The notes under the pieces are model-generated. The model made no database searches and was not told the DNA's origin. It saw only the letters and a list, made by a program, of their open reading frames with translations. Below are positions 18,326-27,008 of a stretch of 64,000 nucleotides of DNA, piece by piece. Source of the stretch: Arthrobacter globiformis (GTDB taxonomy: Bacteria > Actinomycetota > Actinomycetes > Actinomycetales > Micrococcaceae); contig NZ_JAUSXI010000001.1 in NCBI RefSeq assembly GCF_030815865.1, forward strand, positions 1,674,001 through 1,738,000, read 5' to 3'. Both the position numbers and the translations under genes were made by a program. Numbering within the stretch: the first letter of the stretch is position 1; each line of letters opens with the position of its first letter.

Positions 18326-19564
18326 GTGAACACCCCCGAAAGCCTTCCCGTCACGTTGGACGATGTCCTTGAGGCGCAGAAGCTGCTGGACGGGATTATT
18401 GCGCGGACCCCGGTGGAGTCTTCCCGGGCCCTGGGCGCCATGGTGGGCGGCGAGGTTTACTTCAAGTGCGAGAACCTGCAGCGCGCCGGCTCCTTCAAGG
18501 TGCGCGGCGCCTACGTGCGGATGGCGCGCCTCTCCGAATCGGACAAGAAGCGCGGCGTGGTGGCGGCTTCCGCCGGCAACCACGCGCAGGGCGTGGCCGT
18601 CGCCGCCAAGAGCCTGGGCATCAAAGCCCGCATCTACATGCCGCTCGGTGTTGCACTGCCCAAACTCGCCGCGACACGCAGCCACGGCGCCGAGGTGGTC
18701 CTGCACGGACACAACGTGGATGAGGCCCTGGCAGAGGCCCAGCGTTATGCCGACGATACCGGCGCAGTCTTCGTCCACCCCTTCGACAACGTGGACGTCG
18801 TGGCCGGCCAGGGCACCCTCGGGCTGGAGATCCTCGAGCAGGTGCCCAACGTCGACACCATCCTGATGGGCGTCGGCGGCGGTGGCCTGCTGGCCGGCGT
18901 CGCGGTGGCCGTCAAGGCCCGCGCCAAGGAACTCGGCCGCGACATCCGCATCATCGGCGTCCAGGCAGAAAACGCGGCCGCGTACCCGCCGTCGCTGGCA
19001 GCGGACGCCCTGGTGCCGCTCAAGAAGGTTTCCACCATGGCCGACGGCATCGCCGTGGGCCGTCCCGGGCAGCTGCCGTTCAGCATCATCCGCGAACTGG
19101 TGGACGATGTGGTCACCGTCAGCGAAGACTCCCTGGCCCGGGCCCTGATCTTCCTGCTGGAACGCGCCAAGATGGTCGTCGAGCCCGCCGGTGCGGTGGG
19201 CGTGGCGGCCCTGATGGACGGCAAGATCGAGAACCCCGGAACAACAGCCGTCGTCCTGTCCGGCGGCAACATCGACCCCATGCTGATGCTCAAGGTGATC
19301 CAGCGCGGGCTCTCTGCCGCCGGCCGGTACATGACCGTGCGGATGATGCTTGATGACCGCCCGGGCTCGCTGGCCACCATTGCCCGCATCATCGCCGAGA
19401 ACGACGCCAACGTTACCGGCCTCGACCACACCCGCGTGGGTGGCTCCATCAGCATGGGCGACGTCTCCATCACCGTGAACCTCGAGACCAAGGGCCACGA
19501 GCACGGCGAACAGGTCCTCGGCGCCCTGCGCGCCGAGGGCTTCCAGCCAATCGTGGTGCACTAG
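18326..19564 (+). CDS. ilvA: Threonine ammonia-lyase (threonine dehydratase)
   Basis: The 412-residue PLP enzyme has the Schiff-base Lys in GSFKVRGA (about residue 55), SAGNHAQGVA, the phosphate-binding GVGGGGLLAG and a C-terminal ACT domain (VRMMLDDRPGSLATIARI onwards). It converts threonine to 2-oxobutyrate. One ACT domain is typical of the shorter actinobacterial form, likely isoleucine-sensitive; a catabolic role remains possible because no other ilv gene is near. GTG 18326 has AAGGAG eight bases before it. The gene follows the AI-2E family gene by three bases and precedes the rhomboid gene by eight, probably one transcript. Confidence 0.93.
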   Translation: MNTPESLPVTLDDVLEAQKLLDGIIARTPVESSRALGAMVGGEVYFKCENLQRAGSFKVRGAYVRMARLSESDKKRGVVAASAGNHAQGVAVAAKSLGIKARIYMPLGVALPKLAATRSHGAEVVLHGHNVDEALAEAQRYADDTGAVFVHPFDNVDVVAGQGTLGLEILEQVPNVDTILMGVGGGGLLAGVAVAVKARAKELGRDIRIIGVQAENAAAYPPSLAADALVPLKKVSTMADGIAVGRPGQLPFSIIRELVDDVVTVSEDSLARALIFLLERAKMVVEPAGAVGVAALMDGKIENPGTTAVVLSGGNIDPMLMLKVIQRGLSAAGRYMTVRMMLDDRPGSLATIARIIAENDANVTGLDHTRVGGSISMGDVSITVNLETKGHEHGEQVLGALRAEGFQPIVVH

Positions 19565-19572
19565 GAGCCACC

Positions 19573-20178
19573 ATGCTGGACAGCCCGCGAGAGGCATCCG
19601 CCACCAGGGAAACGGCTGCCGCCCGTGCCAAGGGCGGGCTGCTGGTGGTGGGATCGTTCGTGGCGCTCCTGTTCGCCATCGAGCTGCTCAACACGGTGCT
19701 GCTGCACTCGCTGAACGGCGTCTTCGGGCTCAGGCCCAGAAGCGCCGACGGCATCCTGGACGTGTTCACCTTCCCGCTGCTGCACGCCAACCTCAATCAC
19801 GTGCTGTCCAATGCGCTGCCGCTGATCATCTTCGGGTTCCTGGTGTTTCTGTCCGGGATCCGGGTCTTCCTCACGGCCGTTGCCTGCAGCTGGCTGGGCT
19901 CCGGGCTGGCCGTTTGGCTAATTGGCGCCGGCGGAGTCACCGTGGGCTCGTCCGGCCTGGTCTTCGGCCTGTTCGCGTTTCTCTTGGTGCGCGGATTCTT
20001 CAACCGCAGCTGGTGGCAGATCCTTCTCTCGGTGGTGCTGTTCCTGGCCTACGGCAGCATCCTTTTCGGGATCATTCCGAACATTGCAGGATACGTGTCC
20101 TGGCAGGCCCACCTCGGCGGCGCCGCAGGCGGCGTCCTGGCCGCCGTCGTGCTGCGGGCGCGGGCATCCCGGCGCTGA
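19573..20178 (+). CDS. Rhomboid family intramembrane serine protease
   Basis: The 201-residue protein has about six transmembrane helices. The catalytic Ser lies in VTVGSSGLVFG (GxSG motif), the catalytic His in AHLGGAAGG of the last helix, and HANLNHVLSN supplies the conserved His/Asn of the second helix. It should cut membrane proteins within the bilayer; the substrate is unknown. AGGAG overlapping the ilvA stop gives its ribosome site, and a strong hairpin follows the stop codon. Confidence 0.9.
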   Translation: MLDSPREASATRETAAARAKGGLLVVGSFVALLFAIELLNTVLLHSLNGVFGLRPRSADGILDVFTFPLLHANLNHVLSNALPLIIFGFLVFLSGIRVFLTAVACSWLGSGLAVWLIGAGGVTVGSSGLVFGLFAFLLVRGFFNRSWWQILLSVVLFLAYGSILFGIIPNIAGYVSWQAHLGGAAGGVLAAVVLRARASRR

Positions 20179-20199
20179 ATGCCTTTAGCGCGTCTTAAA

Positions 20200-20244
20200 G
20201 CACGACGCCGGCCGTCCCCGAAAACGGGGAGGCCGGCGTCGTGC
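20200..20244. terminator. Bidirectional terminator between rhomboid gene and greA
   Basis: GCACGACGCCGGCC (20200-20213) pairs perfectly with 20231-20244, and TCCCCG with CGGGGA extends the stem past one bulged G. The loop is AAAA. It separates convergent genes. Confidence 0.82.
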
Positions 20245-20273
20245 GTTTGCTGCGACCGCGGATGGATGCGGTG

Positions 20274-20768
20274 TCAGCCCGAGTAGGGCTTGGCGGAGAT
20301 GATCTCCACCGGGATGTCCTTGCCGTTGGGGGCGGTGTAGCTGAGCTTGTCGCCCTCCTTGTGACCCATGATCGCGGCACCGAGCGGGGACTTATCACTG
20401 AAGACGTCCAGGTCGGAGTCGCCGGCGATTTCGCGGGAGCCGAGCAGGAAGGTCTCCTCGTCACCGGCGATGCGGGCGACCACGATCATGCCGGGCTCAA
20501 CGATTCCGTCGTCGGCCGGTGACTCGCCGACGTGGGCGTCGCGGAGCAGGACGGTCAGCTGGCGGATGCGGGCCTCGATCTTGCCCTGCTCTTCCTTCGC
20601 AGCGTGGTAGCCGCCGTTCTCCTTGAGGTCACCCTCCTGGCGCGCGGCGTCGATCTTTTGGACGATTTCCGCACGGCCGGGGCCGGAAAGGTGGTCCAGC
20701 TCTGCCTTCAGGCGGTCAAAAGCTTCCTGGGTAAGCCAAGCTGCAGGCGCGCTGTTAGTGGTAGACAC
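20274..20768 (-). CDS. greA: Transcription elongation factor GreA
   Basis: The 164-residue protein has the N-terminal coiled coil with the acidic tip region GDLKENGGYHAAKEEQ and the C-terminal FKBP-like domain ending in GDKLSYTAPNGKDIPVEI. It rescues backtracked RNA polymerase by stimulating transcript cleavage. An AGGAGAAG ribosome site precedes the ATG. Its order with DUF4307 and mca is common in actinobacteria. Confidence 0.94.
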   Translation of the reverse strand: MSTTNSAPAAWLTQEAFDRLKAELDHLSGPGRAEIVQKIDAARQEGDLKENGGYHAAKEEQGKIEARIRQLTVLLRDAHVGESPADDGIVEPGMIVVARIAGDEETFLLGSREIAGDSDLDVFSDKSPLGAAIMGHKEGDKLSYTAPNGKDIPVEIISAKPYSG

Positions 20769-20971
20769 GGACTTCTCCTCTAGTGGGTGTACAAGCGGTC
20801 ATACAAACAAACACCCCGCCACGGTGGCCACCTGTGGAACTCAGTAACCATCTCAGCGGGGTAAAGGTATTGATCCATTGTAGTCAATCCCGTGGAGTAA
20901 ACCCAACAACCAAGCGGCGTGGGTCACAACCTTCTTCTGCTGCCCGTTTTCCTGCGGGCTCCAGGCGGGCC

Positions 20972-21442
20972 CTAGGAGGCCGAGGGCTTCGGAATCCAGC
21001 AGCTGTCCACGACGCCCGAGACGGCCTGCGATTCGGTGCGCAGGACAACCCGCCGGGCGAGGGTGCGCCCGCCGTCGGCACTCTGCCCCTGCGCGTCCTG
21101 CTCAACCGGCGGAATGTCGACCACTTTCCAGCCGACAACGGCGAACTTGGAATCGAGCGCCTTAACGGCGCACTTGACCGCAGTGCCGGGTTCCCTCGTC
21201 ACCTGGAAGTCCACCTCGGCCTGGGTGGCATCCGTGGTCCGGTACCCGATGTCCTTGTAGCTCACCGACGTCGTGGCATTGGACGTGGACACCCAGGCCA
21301 GAAAACCCATCCCGATGGCCAAGGCCGTGATAACCGCCCAGCGCTTGGCCTTTCGGGACAGCCTGCGCTTTGGACGGCCATAGCGATTGGCTAGGCTAAT
21401 GTCTGCAGGCTGGGCAGTGCCCGACTTGTCCTCGGTAGTCAC
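20972..21442 (-). CDS. DUF4307 membrane protein
   Basis: The 156-residue protein has a basic cytoplasmic start (GRPKRRLSRKAKR), one transmembrane helix (WAVITALAIGMGFLAWVS) and an extracytoplasmic domain with two cysteines (VKCAVKAL and DSCWIP) that may form a disulfide. Family members commonly sit beside mca and greA in actinobacteria; function is unknown. TAAACT at 21449-21454 ends six bases before GTG 21442, so the transcript is probably leaderless. Divergent from mca. Confidence 0.82.
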   Translation of the reverse strand: MTTEDKSGTAQPADISLANRYGRPKRRLSRKAKRWAVITALAIGMGFLAWVSTSNATTSVSYKDIGYRTTDATQAEVDFQVTREPGTAVKCAVKALDSKFAVVGWKVVDIPPVEQDAQGQSADGGRTLARRVVLRTESQAVSGVVDSCWIPKPSAS

Positions 21443-21527
21443 CCTTCCAGTTTAGTGGCGATTCCCCCGGGGAAATATCCGGCGTCAGCATTGCAGCCAG
21501 TTCCAGGAGAAAGAGGAGCAGTCCCCC

Positions 21528-22433
21528 ATGACAGCGTCCACCAGTCAGTCGCCGAAGCTTCGCCTGCTGTCAGTCCACGCCCACCCGGATGACGAGTCCA
21601 GCAAGGGCGCAGCCACCATGGCCATGTACGCCGCGGCCGGTGTGGACGTTATGGTCGCCACCTGCACGGACGGCTCACGCGGTGGCATCCAGAACCCGGC
21701 CATGGAGGGCGAGCCCCATCCCAAGCGCGACATGGCCGGTGCCCGCCGCCTCGAAATGAACGAGGCCGCCCGGATCCTGGGCATCCGGCAGCGCTGGCTG
21801 GGCTTCGTGGACTCGGGGCTGCCCGAAGGCGATCCGCTCCCGCCCCTGCCGGCCGGTTGCTTCGCGCTGCAGTCCCTGGAACGGGCCGCGGGCCCCCTCG
21901 TCAGGCTGGTCCGGGACTTCAAGCCGCACGTCATCGTCAGCTATGACGAAAACGGCGGCTACCCGCATCCGGACCACATCATGGCGCACCGGGTTGCGGT
22001 GGAGGCCTTCGAGGCCGCAGGGGACCCCGCCAGGTATCCCGGCACCGGTGATGCGTGGGAGCCGAGCAAGCTCTACTACGACCGCGCCTTCAGCCCGGAA
22101 CGCTTCCGTGCCCTGCACTTTGCCCTGGAGGAGGCCGGGCTCCAGTCGCCCTACGCCCAGCGCCTTGCCGCCTGGCTTGAGGCGGACGCTGAAGGGCACA
22201 CGCCGCCGCCGCCCGCGCATGAAACAACCACCCAGGTGGACTGCGGCGGCTTCTTTGCAACCCGCGACGACGCCCTCCGGGCCCACCGGACGCAGGTGGA
22301 CCCGCTCGGCTTCTTCTTCGCCGTGTCTGCGGAGATGCAGGCGCGCGCCTGGCCCTGGGAGGACTACACGCTGATCCAATCGAAGGTGGCCACGAAGCTG
22401 CCGGAGAAGGACCTCTTCGCGGGGCTAAGATAG
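21528..22433 (+). CDS. mca: Mycothiol conjugate amidase
   Basis: The 301-residue LmbE/PIG-L family metalloenzyme has the zinc motif VHAHPDDESSKGA near residue 18 and GGYPHPDHIMAH near residue 145. Length and the NPAMEGEPHPKRDM segment fit Mca rather than MshB. Mca cleaves mycothiol S-conjugates to release mercapturic acids for export and so detoxifies electrophiles. A strong AGAGGAG ribosome site precedes the ATG. Good evidence that the organism makes mycothiol. Confidence 0.92.
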   Translation: MTASTSQSPKLRLLSVHAHPDDESSKGAATMAMYAAAGVDVMVATCTDGSRGGIQNPAMEGEPHPKRDMAGARRLEMNEAARILGIRQRWLGFVDSGLPEGDPLPPLPAGCFALQSLERAAGPLVRLVRDFKPHVIVSYDENGGYPHPDHIMAHRVAVEAFEAAGDPARYPGTGDAWEPSKLYYDRAFSPERFRALHFALEEAGLQSPYAQRLAAWLEADAEGHTPPPPAHETTTQVDCGGFFATRDDALRAHRTQVDPLGFFFAVSAEMQARAWPWEDYTLIQSKVATKLPEKDLFAGLR

Positions 22434-22566
22434 AGACAAGAGACATTTTCTATCCCGCGTAGAAGACAGCGTGGCGGCCGAAGCGGCCGCGGCTGCGCGC
22501 GTACCAACGGGCCAGGCGTTAGCCCACGCGGCGGACGGCGGCCCCAGCCTTGAGAAGGTTTGAACA

Positions 22567-22845
22567 GTGCACCATTTGCTCATTGCCCTGGCATCGTCCC
22601 CGGCCCCCTCGCCGTCGCTGCGCCCCGGCCTGTCCCAGGACCAGGTCACGCCCGGCCTGCTGGGATTCCTGCTGACCGCTTTCATCGTGGTGCTCACCGC
22701 GCTGCTGATCGTGGACATGGTGCGCCGCATCCGCCGGGTGCGGTACCGCGCCCAGGTAGAGGAGGAACGGATGGCTGCCGCCGAGGCCGCGGACATCTCC
22801 CGCGACGATGCCGCCAACGGCAATGCAGGCCGCGCCGACACCTGA
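22567..22845 (+). CDS. Small single-pass membrane protein
   Basis: This 92-residue protein has a short outer segment, one helix (LLGFLLTAFIVVLTALLIVDMV), a basic stretch (RRIRRVRYRAQ) and an acidic Ala-rich tail. I recognise no family. GTG 22567 has a GAGAAGG site upstream. Its end overlaps the next gene by 38 bases, so the two are probably coupled. Confidence 0.65.
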   Translation: MHHLLIALASSPAPSPSLRPGLSQDQVTPGLLGFLLTAFIVVLTALLIVDMVRRIRRVRYRAQVEEERMAAAEAADISRDDAANGNAGRADT

Positions 22846-25021
22846 GCCCGGATCAGGGCAGCCCGGATCGCGGGAGTCCAAGCCGGGGGAGCGCAATGCC
22901 CTCGGCACGGAACCCTCTGCCTACCTGCGCCAGCACGCCGGCAACCCGGTGCACTGGCAGCCCTTCGGGGACGCCGCCTTTGCGAGTGCCGCGTCCCGGG
23001 ACGTCCCCGTGTTCCTGTCCATCGGCTACGCCGCCTGCCATTGGTGCCACGTCATGGCCCGGGAATCCTTCGAGGATCAGGCCACCGCTGACTACCTGAA
23101 CGGCCATTTCGTGGCAGTCAAGGTGGACCGTGAGGAGCGTCCGGACGTCGACGCCGTCTACATGGCCGCCACGCAAGCCATCAGCGGCGAGGGCGGCTGG
23201 CCCATGTCCATCTTCCTGACCCCAGAGGGCCGGGCCTTCCACGCCGGCACCTACTTCCCGCCGCGGCCTATGCCCGGGCGGCCCTCCTTCCGCCAGGTCC
23301 TCGAGGCCGTGCATGAGGCCTGGACGGAGCGCCGCGGCGCCGTGGAGGAGAACGCCCGCTCCCTCGCGCAGAACATGGGCCAGGTGCAGCTCGCGGCGGC
23401 GGTGGACGTCTCCCGCCCGCCGGAACTGCTCGACGCCGGACTGTTGCCCGCCGCCGTGCGCTCCCTGTCCGGGTCCGAAGACCCCGACGACGGCGGGTTC
23501 GGCACCGCCCCCAAGTTCCCGCCGTCGGCCGTTCTGGAGTTCCTGGTCCGGCACGCGGCGGTGCCCTCTGACACCGCCGAAGAGGCCAGGGAGATGGCCG
23601 GGCGCACCCTCGCGGCCATGGCCCGCTCGGCGCTCTTCGACCAGCTCGACGGCGGCTTCGCGCGCTATTCGGTGACACGGGACTGGTCCGTTCCGCACTT
23701 CGAGAAGATGCTGTACGACAACGCCCAGCTGCTGCGCGTCTACGTGCACTGGGTCAGGCTCGGCGGAACGGCCGGGTTTCCGGCCGTCGAGGCCGCCGAC
23801 GTTGCGGCGCGCACCGCCGACTGGATGCTCACGGCGCTGGGGCTGCCGGAAGGAGGCCTGGCATCCTCGCTGGATGCCGACTCCGTAGTGGACGGCGAGC
23901 ACCACGAAGGGGCCAGCTACCTCTGGACCCCCGGAGATCTTGAACGGCTTCTCGGCGCCGAGGATGCCGCGGCCGTCGCCTGGATGATGAACGTCGGCGT
24001 CCGCGGCACCGTCTCGGAGCTCGGCTCGCCGCTGCACCCGGGCCGGGCGCTGGACGGTGACGAGGCACGGCTCTGGCTGGACGTGATGCCCAGGCTCCGG
24101 GAAGCCCGGGCGCGCCGGCCGCAGCCCGAGCGGGACGAGAAGGTGGTGGCGGGCTGGAACGGGCTCGCTGTGGCTGCGCTAGCAGAGGCCGGGGTAGTCC
24201 TGGACCGGCCGGACCTCGTGGCGGCAGCCGGCCGGATCGCCGGATATCTGGAACGGGTCCACTGGCGGCCGGCACCGGAGGAGTCGGCAGCAGGGGTGCG
24301 GGCAACAGGGAAGCTGGTCCGGGTTTCGCATAGCGGCGCGGCCCGGGGGATCGGCGGCCTGCTGGAGGACTATGCGTTCTGCGCGGACGGCTTCCTGGCT
24401 TTGTATTCGGCCACGGGCTCGGCGCGCTGGTACACGCTGGCCGAGACGGTGATCCAGGCGGCGTGCACCCGGTTCGTGGACGGCGGGCGGCTCGCCGACT
24501 CGGCCGGGGAATCGGCGCAGGTGGTCAGCGCCCAAGGTGGGAAGCCCGGCCTGGGCTTCTTTGACGACGCCACGCCCAGCGGGGCTGCGGCCTTTGCCGG
24601 GGCCCTGCTTAGCTATGCTGCCCTGTCCGGTTCCGCGGAACACCGGACAATGGCGGGGAGCATCCTCGTCCTGGTGCCCCCGCTCGCCACGCGGGCACCG
24701 CGGGTGGCGGGCTGGCTGCTGGCCACAGCGCAGGCCGCGCTGGCGGGGCCGCTGGAGGCCGCCGTCGTCGGACCTGCCGGCCCCGAGCGGGATGCCCTCC
24801 ACCGCGCGCTGCTGCTGTCCCCGAGTCCGGGGCTGGTGGTGGCGGTAGGGGAGGCTGAGGCGGACGACGGCGGGAAGCCGGCCGAAGTGCCGCTGCTGCG
24901 GCAGAGGCCGGCCGGGCCCGGCGGTGCGCCGCTCGTCTACGTCTGCCGCGACATGGTCTGCGACCGGCCCGTGGCGACCGTCGAGGCGGCGTTGGAACGC
25001 GTCAGCTCAGCACTGCAATGA
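22808..25021 (+). CDS. Thioredoxin-fold DUF255 protein (YyaL/SPATA20-like)
   Basis: The 737-residue protein has an N-terminal thioredoxin-like domain with the family motif AACHWCHVM (about residue 75), RESFED, VKVDREERPDVD and GGWPMSIFLTP. A long alpha/alpha barrel resembling N-acylglucosamine 2-epimerase or glucoside-hydrolase folds follows (VPHFEKMLYDNAQLL, DADS, VVAGWNGLAVAALAEAG). Biochemical function is not established. The start is uncertain: ATG 22808 lies inside the upstream gene, ATG 22823 is an alternative, and conservation begins near NALGTEPSAYL. The 3' end overlaps convergent trhA by 20 bases. Confidence 0.88.
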   Translation: MPPTAMQAAPTPEPGSGQPGSRESKPGERNALGTEPSAYLRQHAGNPVHWQPFGDAAFASAASRDVPVFLSIGYAACHWCHVMARESFEDQATADYLNGHFVAVKVDREERPDVDAVYMAATQAISGEGGWPMSIFLTPEGRAFHAGTYFPPRPMPGRPSFRQVLEAVHEAWTERRGAVEENARSLAQNMGQVQLAAAVDVSRPPELLDAGLLPAAVRSLSGSEDPDDGGFGTAPKFPPSAVLEFLVRHAAVPSDTAEEAREMAGRTLAAMARSALFDQLDGGFARYSVTRDWSVPHFEKMLYDNAQLLRVYVHWVRLGGTAGFPAVEAADVAARTADWMLTALGLPEGGLASSLDADSVVDGEHHEGASYLWTPGDLERLLGAEDAAAVAWMMNVGVRGTVSELGSPLHPGRALDGDEARLWLDVMPRLREARARRPQPERDEKVVAGWNGLAVAALAEAGVVLDRPDLVAAAGRIAGYLERVHWRPAPEESAAGVRATGKLVRVSHSGAARGIGGLLEDYAFCADGFLALYSATGSARWYTLAETVIQAACTRFVDGGRLADSAGESAQVVSAQGGKPGLGFFDDATPSGAAAFAGALLSYAALSGSAEHRTMAGSILVLVPPLATRAPRVAGWLLATAQAALAGPLEAAVVGPAGPERDALHRALLLSPSPGLVVAVGEAEADDGGKPAEVPLLRQRPAGPGGAPLVYVCRDMVCDRPVATVEAALERVSSALQ

Positions 25022-25745
25022 GGATGGCTGCGAAGTGCGCGGCAAAGGCCAGCACCGTGAAAGCGTGGAACAGTTCGTGGAAGCCGAAGTGCCAGTAGCT
25101 GAAGTTGGGTTTCTTAAGGGCGTAGAACACGGCCCCGGCAATGTACAGGGCCCCGCCGACACAGATCAGCAGCGCCGCCGGGACGCTCGCCGCGAAAAAG
25201 GCGGGCAGGTAGAAGAGGGACCCGCAGCCGAGGCCGATGTAGATGGGCACGTACAGCCACCGGGGTGCGTCGGTCCAGAGCAGCCGGAACAGCACGCCAA
25301 GGATTGCGGCGGACCAGATCAGCCAGAGCAGGAACTCCGCCGTCGTCCTGTCCAGGAGGCTCCACGCGAGCGGAGTGTAGCTGCCGGCGATCACCAGCAT
25401 GATGTTGGTGTGGTCCAGCCGTTTGAGGACGCGTTTGACGCCGGGGGACCAGTTGCCGCGGTGGTACACAGCGCTGATGCCGAACAGAAGGACACCGGTG
25501 AGGGCATAGATGGCGGACGTGATCTTGCGGTCCGCGGTTGGCGCCACCACAACCAGGACGATACCTGCAGCCAGGGCCAACGGCGCGGTGACCGTGTGGA
25601 TCCATCCCCGCCACTTGGGCTTGATCGTCAGCAGTTCCGCGATGCGTGCCGCGGCGTCGTCCACGGCGGTGGGTTCTGCCTTCGACGGCTCCGGGGTGCG
25701 AGGCTTGGGGGCTCGCGGTCCGCCGTCCGGGGCGTTGCTTTCCAT
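25002..25745 (-). CDS. trhA: Hemolysin III family membrane protein (TrhA, PAQR fold)
   Basis: The 247-residue protein has a Pro-rich cytoplasmic start of 45 residues and seven helices. The PAQR/hemolysin III metal-site motifs are visible: SAVYHRGNW, RLDHTNIMLVIAGSYTPL and, in the last helix, HFGFHELFHAFTV. The bacterial family is associated with membrane homeostasis. TATTCT at 25753-25758 ends seven bases before the ATG. Its last codons are read on the opposite strand by the DUF255 gene. Confidence 0.9.
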   Translation of the reverse strand: MESNAPDGGPRAPKPRTPEPSKAEPTAVDDAAARIAELLTIKPKWRGWIHTVTAPLALAAGIVLVVVAPTADRKITSAIYALTGVLLFGISAVYHRGNWSPGVKRVLKRLDHTNIMLVIAGSYTPLAWSLLDRTTAEFLLWLIWSAAILGVLFRLLWTDAPRWLYVPIYIGLGCGSLFYLPAFFAASVPAALLICVGGALYIAGAVFYALKKPNFSYWHFGFHELFHAFTVLAFAAHFAAILIAVLS

Positions 25746-25752
25746 GCCTTCC

Positions 25753-25790
25753 AGAATAACCTACGTTTCAGTAAGTTACCTTCCGGTAAC
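25753..25790 (-). promoter_or_regulatory. trhA promoter with inverted repeat
   Basis: The -10 box TATTCT (plus strand 25753-25758) is followed upstream by GTTACC-TTCC-GGTAAC (25775-25790), a perfect 6-bp inverted repeat near the expected -35 position. It could be a repressor site. Confidence 0.4.
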
Positions 25791-25920
25791 GTCTCCTTGC
25801 CGGGTCCTTGCGGCTCGTTGGTGGGGCTTCGGGCGGCAGCTTGCAAGCTACCGCCGCCTCCGGGCGGTAGCCTAGGACTTGCACAAAAGTCGGACAGCAG
25901 GAAGTCAGGTGATTCTCCGG

Positions 25921-26682
25921 ATGGAATGGCCCGGGTTTCTCTATGGCTTCTATGAGCGGAAGCTTCTGCGCTCCCTGGAGCCGGGGCGGATCCCAAGGCA
26001 CATCGGCGTAATGGTGGACGGCAACCGGCGCTGGGCCCGGCAGTTCAATGCCCCCACCAGCCAGGGCCACCAGGCCGGCGCGGACAAGATCCATGAGTTC
26101 CTCGGCTGGTGCCAGGAGCTGGGCGTCAGGGTGGTCACCCTGTACATGCTCTCCACGGACAACATGAACCGTTCCGGCGAAGAGCTTGACCTGTTGATGG
26201 GAATCATCGCTAACACGCTGGACCGGCTCGACGAAGACGCCGACATTTCGGTCCACGCCATGGGCGCCCCGGAGCTGCTCCCGGACTACCTGGCGGACCG
26301 ACTGACCACGCTCACGGCCCGGACGCCGGTGCGGGAAAAGCTGCACGTAAACGTGGCCGTCGGCTACGGCGGCCGGCGCGAGATCGTGGACGCGGTGCGC
26401 GAGCTGCTGCACGACGCCGTGGCGCACAAGGCGGACATCAGTGAACTTGCCGACTCCCTGAGCGTGGAGGACATCTCGCGCTTCCTCTATACGCGCGGCC
26501 AGCCTGATCCGGACCTGGTCATCCGGACCTCCGGCGAGCAGCGCCTCTCCGGCTTCCTGATGTGGCAGAGCGCCTACAGCGAGTTTTACTTCTGCGAGGC
26601 ACTTTGGCCGGCCTTCCGGAAGGTGGATTTCCTTCGCGCCCTGCGGGACTACGCCGGCAGGCAGCGGCGCTTCGGTGCGTAG
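25921..26682 (+). CDS. uppS: Isoprenyl transferase, short-chain (Z)-prenyl diphosphate synthase
   Basis: The 253-residue cis-prenyltransferase has the catalytic region IGVMVDGNRRWARQ (Asp near residue 30), the GYGGRREIVDAV segment and the RTSGEQRLSGF motif with pyrophosphate-binding arginines. The MEWPGFLYGFYERKLLRSL start resembles the actinobacterial short-chain (Z,E-farnesyl diphosphate) branch rather than the decaprenyl enzyme. AGGTGAT, an almost ideal match to the 16S tail, lies nine bases before ATG 25921 and favours it over GTG 25909. It supplies polyprenyl carriers for wall synthesis. Confidence 0.9.
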   Translation: MEWPGFLYGFYERKLLRSLEPGRIPRHIGVMVDGNRRWARQFNAPTSQGHQAGADKIHEFLGWCQELGVRVVTLYMLSTDNMNRSGEELDLLMGIIANTLDRLDEDADISVHAMGAPELLPDYLADRLTTLTARTPVREKLHVNVAVGYGGRREIVDAVRELLHDAVAHKADISELADSLSVEDISRFLYTRGQPDPDLVIRTSGEQRLSGFLMWQSAYSEFYFCEALWPAFRKVDFLRALRDYAGRQRRFGA

Positions 26683-26713
26683 CGTTGTTGGCGTCTGTTG
26701 GCATTCCGCCTGG

Positions 26714-26783
26714 GCCGCCGCCGTTCAGCCGCCGCCGTTCAGCCGCCGCCGTTCAGCCGCCGCCGTTCAGCCGCCGCCGTTCA
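26714..26783. repeat. Tandem repeat, five exact copies of a 14-base unit
   Basis: GCCGCCGCCGTTCA is repeated five times without change at 26714, 26728, 26742, 26756 and 26770. It lies 31 bases after the uppS stop codon. Exact identity suggests recent slippage or expansion. Confidence 0.92.
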
Positions 26784-27008
26784 CGCCAAATTCACACGCC
26801 GGCAACAGGAATCGCCGGAAGAAGACGTTGGAAATTAGTTCGGGGCGAATTACGTTGAATCCATCAGCAGGCAAACCGCCGGCTGATCGGGGAGGCCAGT
26901 ACATGGAGCGATTCTTCGCACCGGTTGTATGGGAGGCCGGATCCGGCCTCGTGGCCGAGCCGCCTCACCAATAACAATTCCGGGCAGCGCCCCGGGGCTG
27001 GAGTCGAT
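26784..27008 (+). other. Gene-free leader before the PhoH gene
   Basis: With the tandem repeat this makes a 326-base gap between uppS and the PhoH gene. It contains a perfect 18-bp palindrome GAGGCCGGATCCGGCCTC (26933-26950) and a relatively AT-rich patch at 26826-26860. No riboswitch class that I know fits, and no small gene with a ribosome site is evident. The frame of the PhoH gene is open back to 26925 but that extension does not look coding. Confidence 0.4.

Noticed and set aside
16791..26783. Short tandem arrays (16791-16899 and 26714-26783) considered as CRISPR
   Set aside because: Units are adjacent without spacers and there are no cas genes.
26784..27008. Riboswitch or structured leader before the PhoH gene
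   Set aside because: I could not match conserved bases of c-di-AMP, SAM, TPP, cobalamin or other classes; only a palindrome is evident.
26925..27008. Longer N-terminus of the PhoH protein starting at 26925
   Set aside because: The extension runs through the 18-bp palindrome and has no conserved look; GTG 27009 has GGAG five bases upstream.
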